From contig JAEOTZ010000054.1 in the NCBI GenBank assembly GCA_016839585.1, positions 1-36,827 of the forward strand: a stretch of DNA of 36,827 nucleotides. The letters run 5' to 3'. The notes under the pieces are model-generated. The model searched no databases and was not told where the DNA came from. It worked only from the letters and a program-made list of their open reading frames with translations. A program made the translations under genes and the position numbers. This document shows, in pieces, positions 23,553-30,532 of this stretch (within the stretch, counting starts at the first letter, position 1; each line of letters begins with the position of its first letter). The stretch comes from Promethearchaeota archaeon (GTDB lineage Archaea; Asgardarchaeota; Lokiarchaeia; Sigyniarchaeales; SOKP01).

Positions 23553-23696
23553 TTATATAGCGTCAATTTTAGCTGCAAGTATAAAATCATTAGCGTGAAG
23601 TCCTTTTATTGCAAGTGTGTGAAATTCTAAAATAAATTTATAGCGGTATATATAAATATCTGGATGGTGACGAAAAAGATACTTTACCAAATTTTT
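23553..23696 (-). pseudogene. Remnant of pterin-4a-carbinolamine dehydratase (C-terminal half)
   Basis: A 47-codon minus-strand frame with no start suitable for the family reads FRHHPDIYIYRYKFILEFHT followed by LAIKGLHANDFILAAKIDAI and a stop. The HHPD motif and the GL-x-x-NDF-x-LA-x-KID ending are diagnostic of pterin-4a-carbinolamine dehydratase (PCD/DCoH). The family is about 95-110 residues, so the N-terminal half is missing. An in-frame TAA lies just upstream (23697-23699), and only about 60 bases remain before the next gene's ATG. I read it as a decayed gene, next to the interrupted GNAT gene. The TTG at 23690 could start a 45-residue peptide, but that would be too short to fold as PCD. 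Confidence 0.75.
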
Positions 23697-23760
23697 TTAA
23701 TATCAATTCATATTGGGTTTATAGAGTTTATTTAAAATTTTGAATAATGGGGTTAAAAAA

Positions 23761-24042
23761 ATGTATTGTCAAAACTGTGGATCTGAAATTGATGTAAGTG
23801 CTAAAATATGTCCGTATTGTGGAAGAATAATTAATATTTCTGAAGTTATACAGCAAAAAGATACTAAAATTCAAGAAATGGAGCAAAAAATATCAGAATT
23901 AGAGCAAATAGTTAAGGAGGGATCGAAATCAACAAATAAAGCAATTAAGGAAAATTTATTTCAACCTTGGATTTTTATTTTTCCAGTCGTATTTGTAGTA
24001 TTATTTTTCATGTTTTTTATAATATTAGTTGCAATTAGATAA
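23761..24042 (+). CDS. Zinc-ribbon, coiled-coil, single-pass membrane protein
   Basis: A 93-residue protein. The ATG at 23761 is chosen because GGGGTT precedes it by 7 bases and the zinc ribbon then starts at residue 3; a TTG seven codons upstream is possible but unneeded. Residues 3-20 form a rubredoxin-like zinc ribbon with CQNC and CPYC knuckles. Residues 28-60 are a charged coiled coil, and residues 68-92 are one hydrophobic membrane segment at the C-terminus. The predicted topology is a tail-anchored protein with the ribbon in the cytoplasm. Zinc-ribbon-plus-helix proteins are common in archaea, mostly without known function. It is followed by the DUF2695-like gene 70 bases downstream. 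Confidence 0.82.
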   Translation: MYCQNCGSEIDVSAKICPYCGRIINISEVIQQKDTKIQEMEQKISELEQIVKEGSKSTNKAIKENLFQPWIFIFPVVFVVLFFMFFIILVAIR

Positions 24043-24112
24043 AAATAATTACATTCCTTTTGAGTGGGATTAATAAATTAATATAGTAATTATAGGACAA
24101 AATAAGTGAAAA

Positions 24113-24343
24113 ATGAATAAAAAAGAATTAGAAAGATTCTTCAATCGATTAGAGGAATTGTTAGAAATTAATGGATGTAATGGACGCGATTTAACCAATG
24201 CAAAAATAATTTTAGAAGAAATGGGTATATCTAAAGAGGAACAAGAAGAATTTTTAGAAAATTGTAAAAAATCTGGTGGATTTTGTGATTGTGAGATCTT
24301 TTTAAACTCTGAAGATTATTTGAGGGAATTATATTATAAATAA
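24113..24343 (+). CDS. DUF2695-like small protein
   Basis: A 76-residue cytoplasmic protein. An N-terminal helix (KELERFFNRLEELLEI) is followed by NGCNGRDLTNAKIILEEMGI and the ending KSGGFCDCEIFLNSED. The GG-x-CDCE-x-x-x-N signature is that of DUF2695. Conserved cysteines (NGC, NC and CDC) could bind a metal. Function unknown. It is the second of two small plus-strand Cys-containing genes and may be co-transcribed with the zinc-ribbon gene. Confidence 0.72.
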   Translation: MNKKELERFFNRLEELLEINGCNGRDLTNAKIILEEMGISKEEQEEFLENCKKSGGFCDCEIFLNSEDYLRELYYK

Positions 24344-24432
24344 TAACAATACATAAAAAGAGAAATTTTTGATTGGATACAAAATTCAGTGAAATAACCT
24401 CATAAAGTAATAGGCAATTTATTAATAATTGT

Positions 24433-25002
24433 TTATTTCTGAAGTAGTTTTGCTGCTTTTAGAATATTAAATCCAAGAATTTCTGCTTGTTTTAACCGGT
24501 TTTCTTGGTTTAAAATGTCGCCAGGCTTGTCAGCTACAGCTTTTACCCCATGTAATTCACCAGGAACACATATAATTCCACATGAGAGCATCCATGCATG
24601 AATGGCATTAATTGTTATTGCTTGACCTCCCGATGTTCCATTACCAACCGCGATAGCTCCACCTACTTTCCCTTCTAAAGGTTTTTCGACCTTTACCGCA
24701 TAGTGTCTATCAAGTAAGGAGAGTAATTGAGCACTAACATTTAGGTAATAAACAGGACTTGAGATTATAATCGCATTACTCCATCGAAACGCATCATAAA
24801 TTCCTTGCATATCATCATTAATGATACAACTACCAGTTTCTCTACATGAGTCACAGGCATTACAGGGTTTTATTTTTAATTCACTTAAAAGAAAAGTCTT
24901 AACATTCCATCCATTATTTTTAAAAGGTTTTAGAGCATAACTTAAGAGAATTTCACTATTCCCTTTCTTCCTAGGAGTCCCCGAGATACCCATAACATTC
25001 AT
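24433..25002 (-). CDS. Iron-sulfur flavoprotein (Isf-like, NADPH-dependent FMN reductase fold)
   Basis: A 189-residue flavodoxin-fold protein. The FMN phosphate loop is GTPRKKGNSE near the N-terminus and the second FMN contact is SSPVYYLNVSAQLLSLLDR. Between them lies a compact cysteine motif, C-x2-C-x2-C-x5-C (in KPCNACDSCRETGSC), which matches the 4Fe-4S ligand motif of archaeal iron-sulfur flavoproteins. These enzymes move electrons from ferredoxin or NAD(P)H to quinones, peroxide or oxygen in anaerobes. It lies downstream of the CysCys peptide and the MarR regulator on the same strand. An ATTCCTAAT site (25011-25019) lies just before its ATG, so it may be in the same regulon. An internal ATG at codon 4 is an alternative start. 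Confidence 0.9.
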   Translation of the reverse strand: MNVMGISGTPRKKGNSEILLSYALKPFKNNGWNVKTFLLSELKIKPCNACDSCRETGSCIINDDMQGIYDAFRWSNAIIISSPVYYLNVSAQLLSLLDRHYAVKVEKPLEGKVGGAIAVGNGTSGGQAITINAIHAWMLSCGIICVPGELHGVKAVADKPGDILNQENRLKQAEILGFNILKAAKLLQK

Positions 25003-25010
25003 TTTTTAAC

Positions 25011-25019
25011 ATTCCTAAT
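25011..25019. promoter_or_regulatory. TTAGGA-type site upstream of the iron-sulfur flavoprotein gene
   Basis: ATTCCTAAT (minus strand ATTAGGAAT), 8 bases before the ATG. It resembles GTTAGGAAC before the MarR gene and the arms of TTAGGATCCTAA before the small peptide. A single short match; weak on its own. Confidence 0.3.
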
Positions 25020-25154
25020 AATTGTATTTTTTCTGCAATTTCTATTCACTAACATTCGTATCCAATCGGTATTTTTTATTGAAATAAAACTGAAAAAAAT
25101 AAAAATTTTGATCTTATAAATTTTAAATTTAATCTTAAAATGAATTCTTTTACT

Positions 25155-25238
25155 TTAACAACACCTTTCTTTTGATTGGGATTCTTTATCATCATCTTTT
25201 GATTCTTCAGTACAACATCCTTTTTCTTTATCAGTCAT
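25155..25238 (-). CDS. 27-residue peptide with two CysCys pairs
   Basis: A short gene, ATG at 25236-25238 to TAA at 25155-25157, preceded by a good Shine-Dalgarno (GAGGTG, about 10 bases upstream). The peptide begins MTDKEKGCC, has an acidic, Lys/Asp/Ser-rich middle, and ends SKERCC right at the C-terminus. Two vicinal Cys pairs and no hydrophobic residues suggest a soluble thiol or metal-binding peptide rather than a membrane or toxin peptide. It has its own promoter: a CATTTAAATAG TATA element (about 25301-25311) flanked by two palindromic sites. The adjacent upstream MarR regulator also carries CysCys pairs (ECCQ and GCCP). Unknown function; the clear ribosome site and operators argue that it is real. 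Confidence 0.65.
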   Translation of the reverse strand: MTDKEKGCCTEESKDDDKESQSKERCC

Positions 25239-25287
25239 ATGTAATTAACACCTCATTATCGATTTTGTTTGATTAATTAAGTAATAA

Positions 25288-25299
25288 TTAGGATCCTAA
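25288..25299. promoter_or_regulatory. MarR-type operator TTAGGATCCTAA
   Basis: A perfect 12-base palindrome lying between the TATA element and start codon of the CysCys peptide gene, the position of a repressor site. The likely ligand is the MarR regulator encoded next to it. Confidence 0.65.
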
Positions 25300-25325
25300 C
25301 TATTTAAATGTTTCGTTCCGTATAA

Positions 25326-25337
25326 TTAAGATCCTAA
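25326..25337. promoter_or_regulatory. MarR-type operator TTAAGATCCTAA
   Basis: An imperfect copy (one mismatch) of the site at 25288, 38 bases upstream of it, on the other side of the TATA element. The shared context AATTA(A/G)GATCCTAAC extends beyond the palindrome. Confidence 0.6.
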
Positions 25338-25374
25338 CAAAGGTTTAAAAATACGAAAATCTTGAGTTAAATGC

Positions 25375-25839
25375 TTAATACTTTAGTGAGTTTGACAATT
25401 TCTGAAGTAATTCTCCTAACTTCTTTATCTCTTCTTGATTAATTTCAGGACAGCAACCGTTTACCATCGTCTCTATTGGAGGTGTAACTTTTTTTAATTC
25501 TTTTCCTTTTTCTGTTAGATTAACAAGAAGACTCCTTCTATCGTCAGGATTTAAGTTGCGAGACACTAATTCCTTTTTTTCCATTGTGTCTACTACCCCT
25601 GTAATTGTAGATCTTGAACAACCACATTTTTCTGCTAATTCTTTAAATTGTTGACCATCGGATTCCCAAAGTTGAGTAAGAATAAAGTGCTGGGTTGGTG
25701 TGAGTTCTAATTCTTGTATGTTATCACGTTGAATCTTTTCGTATTTTTTATTTAATATATTAATAAGTTCAAAAACATCTACAATGTCTTTGGGTTGACA
25801 ACATTCATCTCGGGAATCTAAAGTTTCTTTTTCACTCAT
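25375..25839 (-). CDS. MarR-family regulator with CysCys pairs
   Basis: A 154-residue winged-helix regulator. The recognition region is FKELAEKCGCSRSTITGVVDTMEKK, followed by the wing segment with LNPDDRRSLLVNLTEKGKEL. It has six cysteines: C13-C14 (DECCQ) near the N-terminus, C72 and C74 in the helix-turn-helix, and C129-C130 (NGCCPE) in the C-terminal dimerisation helix. Such placement suits sensing of thiol oxidation, a soft metal or arsenite. It lies upstream of the CysCys peptide gene on the same strand, with two palindromic sites between them. A related GTTAGGAAC lies just before its own start, so autoregulation is likely. The family is certain; the signal is inferred. Confidence 0.92.
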   Translation of the reverse strand: MSEKETLDSRDECCQPKDIVDVFELINILNKKYEKIQRDNIQELELTPTQHFILTQLWESDGQQFKELAEKCGCSRSTITGVVDTMEKKELVSRNLNPDDRRSLLVNLTEKGKELKKVTPPIETMVNGCCPEINQEEIKKLGELLQKLSNSLKY

Positions 25840-25851
25840 TTTTTTTAACTT

Positions 25852-25860
25852 GTTAGGAAC
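25852..25860. promoter_or_regulatory. Probable autoregulatory site GTTAGGAAC before the MarR gene
   Basis: GTTAGGAAC, 12 bases before the MarR ATG and downstream of a TATAAAT-like element (about 25866-25873, minus strand). It shares TTAGGA with the two palindromes downstream of the gene. Confidence 0.4.
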
Positions 25861-26123
25861 ATAATAATTTATATCCTTATAATTTAGATAGATTATTTAC
25901 CTTAATAATTTTTAGGGAATTTGTGTTTGATAAATGATGAATTTTTTTTATTGTCTATAAAATAGAAAATAATTTTGGATTATAACTTAGAATATGAAGA
26001 ATGGTTCTTAGCATGATTATAAAAAATAAATATTAGAAATATATAGCATGACTAGTTAATTTTATATACTCTTATTTTTTGTTAAAGCATACAAAACTTT
26101 ATTAAAAAGAATAGGTACTCAAA

Positions 26124-26699
26124 ATGGAAAAAAGTGAAGAGCAATTCTGGAAAGATGTTATAAAAAAGCATACGAACTCATTTATAGTACTAATTATTGC
26201 AGCTGTATGTGCAATCATTGGAGCCCTCTTGGTATTTTTTTGGATTGTAGAGGTAAATCCCTTCGTCAATCCACGTACAGGTACCTTTAATGACTGGACG
26301 TTAAATTATGTCGTTGGCATTATTATCCAAATAATTTTAGCGGAACTTTTATTTGTAGGTATTCCAGCAGGGTTATTTTTCGGCGTAGGAGGATATTTAT
26401 GGTGGCGTAAATTACCTGAGGATGAAAAACAAGATGTTAAAGATAGAGAAAAGAAAGAAACACATAGAACAAGAGACTATGGTGGCGGTGGTGGTTTTAG
26501 TTTCTTTATGTTTATAGCATATTGTATTTACATTGCAGTAGACGGAAATTACAATGCTACTCTAGGTAGTCAACCATATAGTTATTGGATTTATTCATGG
26601 TTTTTAACTCTGATGTGGATAATTATTGTACTTGGTATTCCAGCAGGGATTATCCTCCTTATTGTATATTTCAAGGTCTGGAGAAAAAAATCAGAATAA
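26124..26699 (+). CDS. Four-helix membrane protein, unrecognised
   Basis: A 191-residue protein with four hydrophobic segments (about 18-42, 64-92, 128-145 and 155-182). A basic/acidic cytoplasmic loop (WWRKLPEDEKQDVKDREKK) separates the halves and is followed by a Gly-rich patch (YGGGGG). The two halves end similarly, with GIPAGLFFGVGGYLWWRK and GIPAGIILLIVYFKVWRK, so it looks like an internal duplication of a two-helix unit. No transporter or enzyme motif is visible. It is a single-gene unit followed by a long T-run (from 26707). Function unknown. Confidence 0.78.
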   Translation: MEKSEEQFWKDVIKKHTNSFIVLIIAAVCAIIGALLVFFWIVEVNPFVNPRTGTFNDWTLNYVVGIIIQIILAELLFVGIPAGLFFGVGGYLWWRKLPEDEKQDVKDREKKETHRTRDYGGGGGFSFFMFIAYCIYIAVDGNYNATLGSQPYSYWIYSWFLTLMWIIIVLGIPAGIILLIVYFKVWRKKSE

Positions 26700-26706
26700 A
26701 TAATAA

Positions 26707-26717
26707 TTTTTTTTTTT
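26707..26717 (+). terminator. T-run terminator after the four-helix membrane gene
   Basis: Eleven T followed by another CTTTTT, seven bases after the stop codon, a typical archaeal termination signal. Confidence 0.5.
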
Positions 26718-26766
26718 CTTTTTAATTTTATATTAATTTAAAATTATAAAAAGTAGAATTTAGAGA

Positions 26767-29091
26767 TTATTCGTAGATTGGCTCAAAAATATTTTTTTCA
26801 ATTAGATCCATTATATTATCAATATCTTTTGATGAACACGTTTGCTCAGGCAATAATGATGCTATATAAAAATATTTTTTATTAGTTTGCTTCATAAATG
26901 AGACTGCTTTATCAATATAAGCTCTCTCATCCTGTTTGATTTTAATATTTTCTGAACTTGCTTTCGTAGCCAATTTAAGAGGATAAATAAATGAAATATT
27001 AAGATGAATTTTTAATAGTCCTTCAATTCCTTTAAAAGGTTTAATATCTCCATTGAAATCTTCTACTAGTTTTCCATATTTTTGATAGATATCGTAAGCT
27101 AAGTCTTCTACAGAATACAAAAAGTTTCTTGAAGGAGACTCTTTCAAAATCAAAATTATTCTAAGATTTACAAATTCTGTCATTATGACTATTGATTTAG
27201 CATAATCTAGTTTAATAGTCTGAGAGTGATCATCAACTTTAATTAACTCAATTCCAAATTGGTGAATTGCCTGCAAAAATCCTGATATCAGCGTGCCGTT
27301 CATTTCTTTTCCTGTAAATTTTTGTTCATATATATTTAATCCTGATTTCTTATCAGTGACCATTAGATAATCCAGATTTAAAATATCCATGCATTTGTTA
27401 TAGATTTCTTGTTCCTTTTCAACACGTTTGTTTCTAAATGATCTAACTAGTCTGTATGAGACAAAAATAGATATCGTGGCACCTACCGAAGCAGCAACAA
27501 TTAAAATGATTAAAAAGGGATTAATTGGTTCTGGAGGTGTGGGTTCTGGTGGTGGGACTGGTGGAGCCTCTGGAGTTGTAATTGACAAAACTTGAGATTT
27601 AACTCCTGCATCTGTAATATTATTCCAATAAATTTTTGCAGTATAACTTCCATTAAGAAGATTAGTTGGAATATCGTATGTAAATACAGTTTCTTCAGAA
27701 ATCACTCCTCTTATCTCAATTACTTCAGAATAACCTAATGTATTAATTAAAACAAATGTGAGATTACCTTGGATTGCTGGAGCAGTAACAGAGAATTGTA
27801 ATTCTTGACCTGTCTCCCATTCTATATTTGGAAAATTTATATTAAAATTAATATTCGGAGAATATGCGATTATATTCCATTCAGAATTTTCTAATATTGT
27901 ATTATTTGGAATAATGATAAAGCTATTGTTCAAGTCAATATTTACCAACGAGGTAACATTTACCCAGTTACTGCTTAATTTTCTAAATATTGAAAAATTG
28001 TACCAATTCTTTGGAATATTAAATCTTATGAAATAGTTTTGTGAAATTCTACTAACTATTGGTGATATCGACCAATGATTATGAGATTCTTCAACATTTC
28101 CAAAACAATCAGTTAAAAACTCATTTGATAAATTTATAGTATAATTACATTTAAAATTTAAAGTTAAAGACTTATTTATTTCGATTCCAATATTGAGATT
28201 GGTTTCGCTATAAAAGTTAGATAAATTAGGAATCTCTATGAAGCCTTTTCCTGAAAGTGGTCCATCACTTATTTCATAATTATTTCCTTTAAATTTAGCG
28301 GTCATATTGATATCAGTAGGAAAATAAGTTCTATCGACCCGTTGGTTTAGTTTACATAAGAAGCTTGTATTTATTGCGCCAGTATCCCAAGAAGAAGATT
28401 CATAAAAGGATGTGTGTAAATATGGAATTTGAGGATCAAAGGTATCCTTTTGCCAAAAATACTTCGCTTGATCATCTGTAGATAAGTTGGTTCCATTTAT
28501 AACTAAAGAATAATTTCCTGTGTGAAGAGTTATTGGATTTGATGAAAAATCTTGGTAATACCAATCTAAATTGGTAGATATATTCAAATCAATAGATCTA
28601 TAAACTGTATTATTCGGACTAAAATTGCTTTCATCGAATCCCTGTAGTTGGAATTTAATTGTCTCAGTCGCTTGTGGAGTTTTGTATGCATTTATGTATA
28701 CACCAAATAGTTCAGTGTCTTCTGTAATTTCAATTTGTGTTCCTAACGCTAAATTTCTAAAAACACTATTTTTATTCCATACTAGATCTGATCCCGTTTC
28801 GGAGTCTTCAATCGTAAAGATTTCACTACCAAGACTTATATCAGAAAAATTAACTTTTATGTTAGTTACTGTCCAATTTGCCTCAGGTAACTGAACATCT
28901 ATTGAACTAACATTTTCTTTTATCCCTTCAGTTTCAGAATATTCAAAGAATCCTAGACTCGAAGAAACAGATATTGTTTCACCGTTAGTTTGAGCATTAG
29001 AATTGGAAATAATCCTATTCGAAATGAAAGAAATGGTAATTATCACCAATAAAATTAAAGTGATCTTATTTGTTCTATTCGTAGTTCTCAA
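26767..29091 (-). CDS. Surface receptor: signal peptide, large ectodomain, one membrane span, cytoplasmic longin-like domain
   Basis: A 774-residue type I membrane protein. Residues 1-34 are a signal sequence (TLILLVIITISFISNRI, then a likely cut after NAQ). Residues 35-505 are an Asn/Ser/Thr-rich extracellular region dense in N-x-S/T sequons, consistent with a glycosylated beta-sandwich ectodomain. A Pro-rich stalk (PPVPPPEPTPPEP, about 507-525) leads to a membrane helix (about 527-549). A basic stop-transfer (RSFRNKR) follows, then a cytoplasmic domain of about 215 residues. Its sequence, LMVTDKKSGLNIYEQKF then LISGFLQAIHQFGIELI and SIVIMTEFVNLRIILIL, has the strand-helix order of a longin/roadblock-type fold. 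Such domains bind small GTPases or their regulators. Its presence suggests coupling of an outside signal to GTPase control. The fold of the cytoplasmic part is inferred. Confidence 0.8.
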   Translation of the reverse strand: MRTTNRTNKITLILLVIITISFISNRIISNSNAQTNGETISVSSSLGFFEYSETEGIKENVSSIDVQLPEANWTVTNIKVNFSDISLGSEIFTIEDSETGSDLVWNKNSVFRNLALGTQIEITEDTELFGVYINAYKTPQATETIKFQLQGFDESNFSPNNTVYRSIDLNISTNLDWYYQDFSSNPITLHTGNYSLVINGTNLSTDDQAKYFWQKDTFDPQIPYLHTSFYESSSWDTGAINTSFLCKLNQRVDRTYFPTDINMTAKFKGNNYEISDGPLSGKGFIEIPNLSNFYSETNLNIGIEINKSLTLNFKCNYTINLSNEFLTDCFGNVEESHNHWSISPIVSRISQNYFIRFNIPKNWYNFSIFRKLSSNWVNVTSLVNIDLNNSFIIIPNNTILENSEWNIIAYSPNINFNINFPNIEWETGQELQFSVTAPAIQGNLTFVLINTLGYSEVIEIRGVISEETVFTYDIPTNLLNGSYTAKIYWNNITDAGVKSQVLSITTPEAPPVPPPEPTPPEPINPFLIILIVAASVGATISIFVSYRLVRSFRNKRVEKEQEIYNKCMDILNLDYLMVTDKKSGLNIYEQKFTGKEMNGTLISGFLQAIHQFGIELIKVDDHSQTIKLDYAKSIVIMTEFVNLRIILILKESPSRNFLYSVEDLAYDIYQKYGKLVEDFNGDIKPFKGIEGLLKIHLNISFIYPLKLATKASSENIKIKQDERAYIDKAVSFMKQTNKKYFYIASLLPEQTCSSKDIDNIMDLIEKNIFEPIYE

Positions 29092-29227
29092 CGTAGACCC
29101 TGTATGTCTCTTACATTTTTGTACTATAATTAAATTATATTAATATCCTTATAAATAATTAACTAAACATTGGCTTATAAAATTGCATTTTATAAAAAAT
29201 TAATAATAGAATATTATAGGGATATAT

Positions 29228-30508
29228 ATGAGAATCACAAATAAAGGAATGATGGATTGGTTTGGAATGTTTCCATCTTCTACTTTTGCAGATGGACAAT
29301 GTCATTTAATAGCAGGCATGGCCAATACTGGAGTCATTGAAACTGAAGAAGGTTTGGTTTTATTCGATCTTCCAATGAAGCAGTATGGTAAAAGATTGTT
29401 CAGAGAAATTCGAGAAATTACTAATAAGAGAGTCAAATATATTATTTACTCGCATGGTCATTTTGATCATTGTTTTGCGTACGAGCCCTTTATTAAAGAA
29501 ATTACGGAAAGTGGATGGGAGATGCCTCAAGTAATAGCTCATGAAAACTGTATAAAGAGGTTTGAGAAATATAGGATGCTCGATAAATACCATGAATGGC
29601 TTAATAAACAACAATTTGCATCTATGGGAATAGGTCGTCAAAAAGCACTAGTTTCAGCCCATAATACGCTTAATCCTACAATAATAATGAAAGGTGATGA
29701 TCCTTACACTTTTAAATTAGGTGAGTGTAGTTTTGAGCTTTACCATGATATTGGTGAGACAGATGATTCAATCTGGTTATGGGTACCTGAAAAAAAACTT
29801 ATCTGTGCTGGAGATTTATTCGTATCATCATTTCCTAATGTTGGTAATCCCTATAAGGTTCAGCGTTATCCAAAGGATTGGGCTATTGCTATGGAAAAAA
29901 TGATGGCAAAAAATGCAGAATATTTAGTACCAGGTCACGGACCTTTAATTGAAGGCATAGATAGAGTAAAAGAAGCATTTTCAATTACTGCCGATGCTAT
30001 GCGTTTTGTACATTATGAAGTTGTAAAAAGGATGAACGAGGGTAAATGGTTTGAGCAGATTTATCATGAAATGCTCGAAATTTATCCAGATAAATTTAAA
30101 AATCATCACTTTCTAAGAGAAATGTATGGTTGTTATCGATTTGCGATACATGCCACTTATAGACTTTATCATGGTTGGTATAATAGTGGGAATCCAACTA
30201 ATTTGTTTCCAGCAAAATCTAAAGACATTGCTAAGGAATTCTTAAAAATTAATTCTGAAGAAAAATATCTTGAACATGCAAAATCTCTTTATAATGAAGA
30301 TAAACTACAGTTAGCTCTTCATATTCTCGATGTAATAATAAATGGCATTGATAATAACGAGAATAATATTCTTTTAGAAGCTTTGAGGTTAAAAGCAAGA
30401 ATATTAAAACTTCAGTCAAAAACTGAACCATCATTTATAGCAGCAAACATCATAGATAATGCGGCTTACCAAATTAAAAGTAATATAAAAAAAATTGAAA
30501 AAAATTGA
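29228..30508 (+). CDS. Metallo-beta-lactamase-fold alkylsulfatase-like hydrolase
   Basis: A 426-residue zinc hydrolase. The zinc-binding signature is YSHGHFDHCFAY (HxHxDH, His 76/78 and Asp 80/His 81). Further metal ligands lie in ETDDSIWLW, LICAGDLFVS and YLVPGHGP. After about residue 290 the YRLYHGWYNSGNPTNLFP segment resembles the alkyl-sulfatase dimerisation domain, where the consensus has GW and NP-x-x-LxP. Family members such as SdsA1 cleave primary alkyl sulfates; others act on phosphate or lactone esters. There is no signal peptide, so it is cytoplasmic. It converges with the MelB-type transporter and lies near a formylglycine sulfatase, which favours a sulfate-ester role. The C-terminal helical part is shorter than in bacterial alkylsulfatases, which carry an added SCP2 domain. 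Confidence 0.85.
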   Translation: MRITNKGMMDWFGMFPSSTFADGQCHLIAGMANTGVIETEEGLVLFDLPMKQYGKRLFREIREITNKRVKYIIYSHGHFDHCFAYEPFIKEITESGWEMPQVIAHENCIKRFEKYRMLDKYHEWLNKQQFASMGIGRQKALVSAHNTLNPTIIMKGDDPYTFKLGECSFELYHDIGETDDSIWLWVPEKKLICAGDLFVSSFPNVGNPYKVQRYPKDWAIAMEKMMAKNAEYLVPGHGPLIEGIDRVKEAFSITADAMRFVHYEVVKRMNEGKWFEQIYHEMLEIYPDKFKNHHFLREMYGCYRFAIHATYRLYHGWYNSGNPTNLFPAKSKDIAKEFLKINSEEKYLEHAKSLYNEDKLQLALHILDVIINGIDNNENNILLEALRLKARILKLQSKTEPSFIAANIIDNAAYQIKSNIKKIEKN

Positions 30509-30532
30509 TATAAACTAATATTTTTCCATCTT

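Noticed and set aside
23688-23696. A functional short PCD-like peptide starting at the TTG at 23690
   Set aside because: It would be about 45 residues, lacking half of the fold, with no ribosome site; a remnant is more likely.
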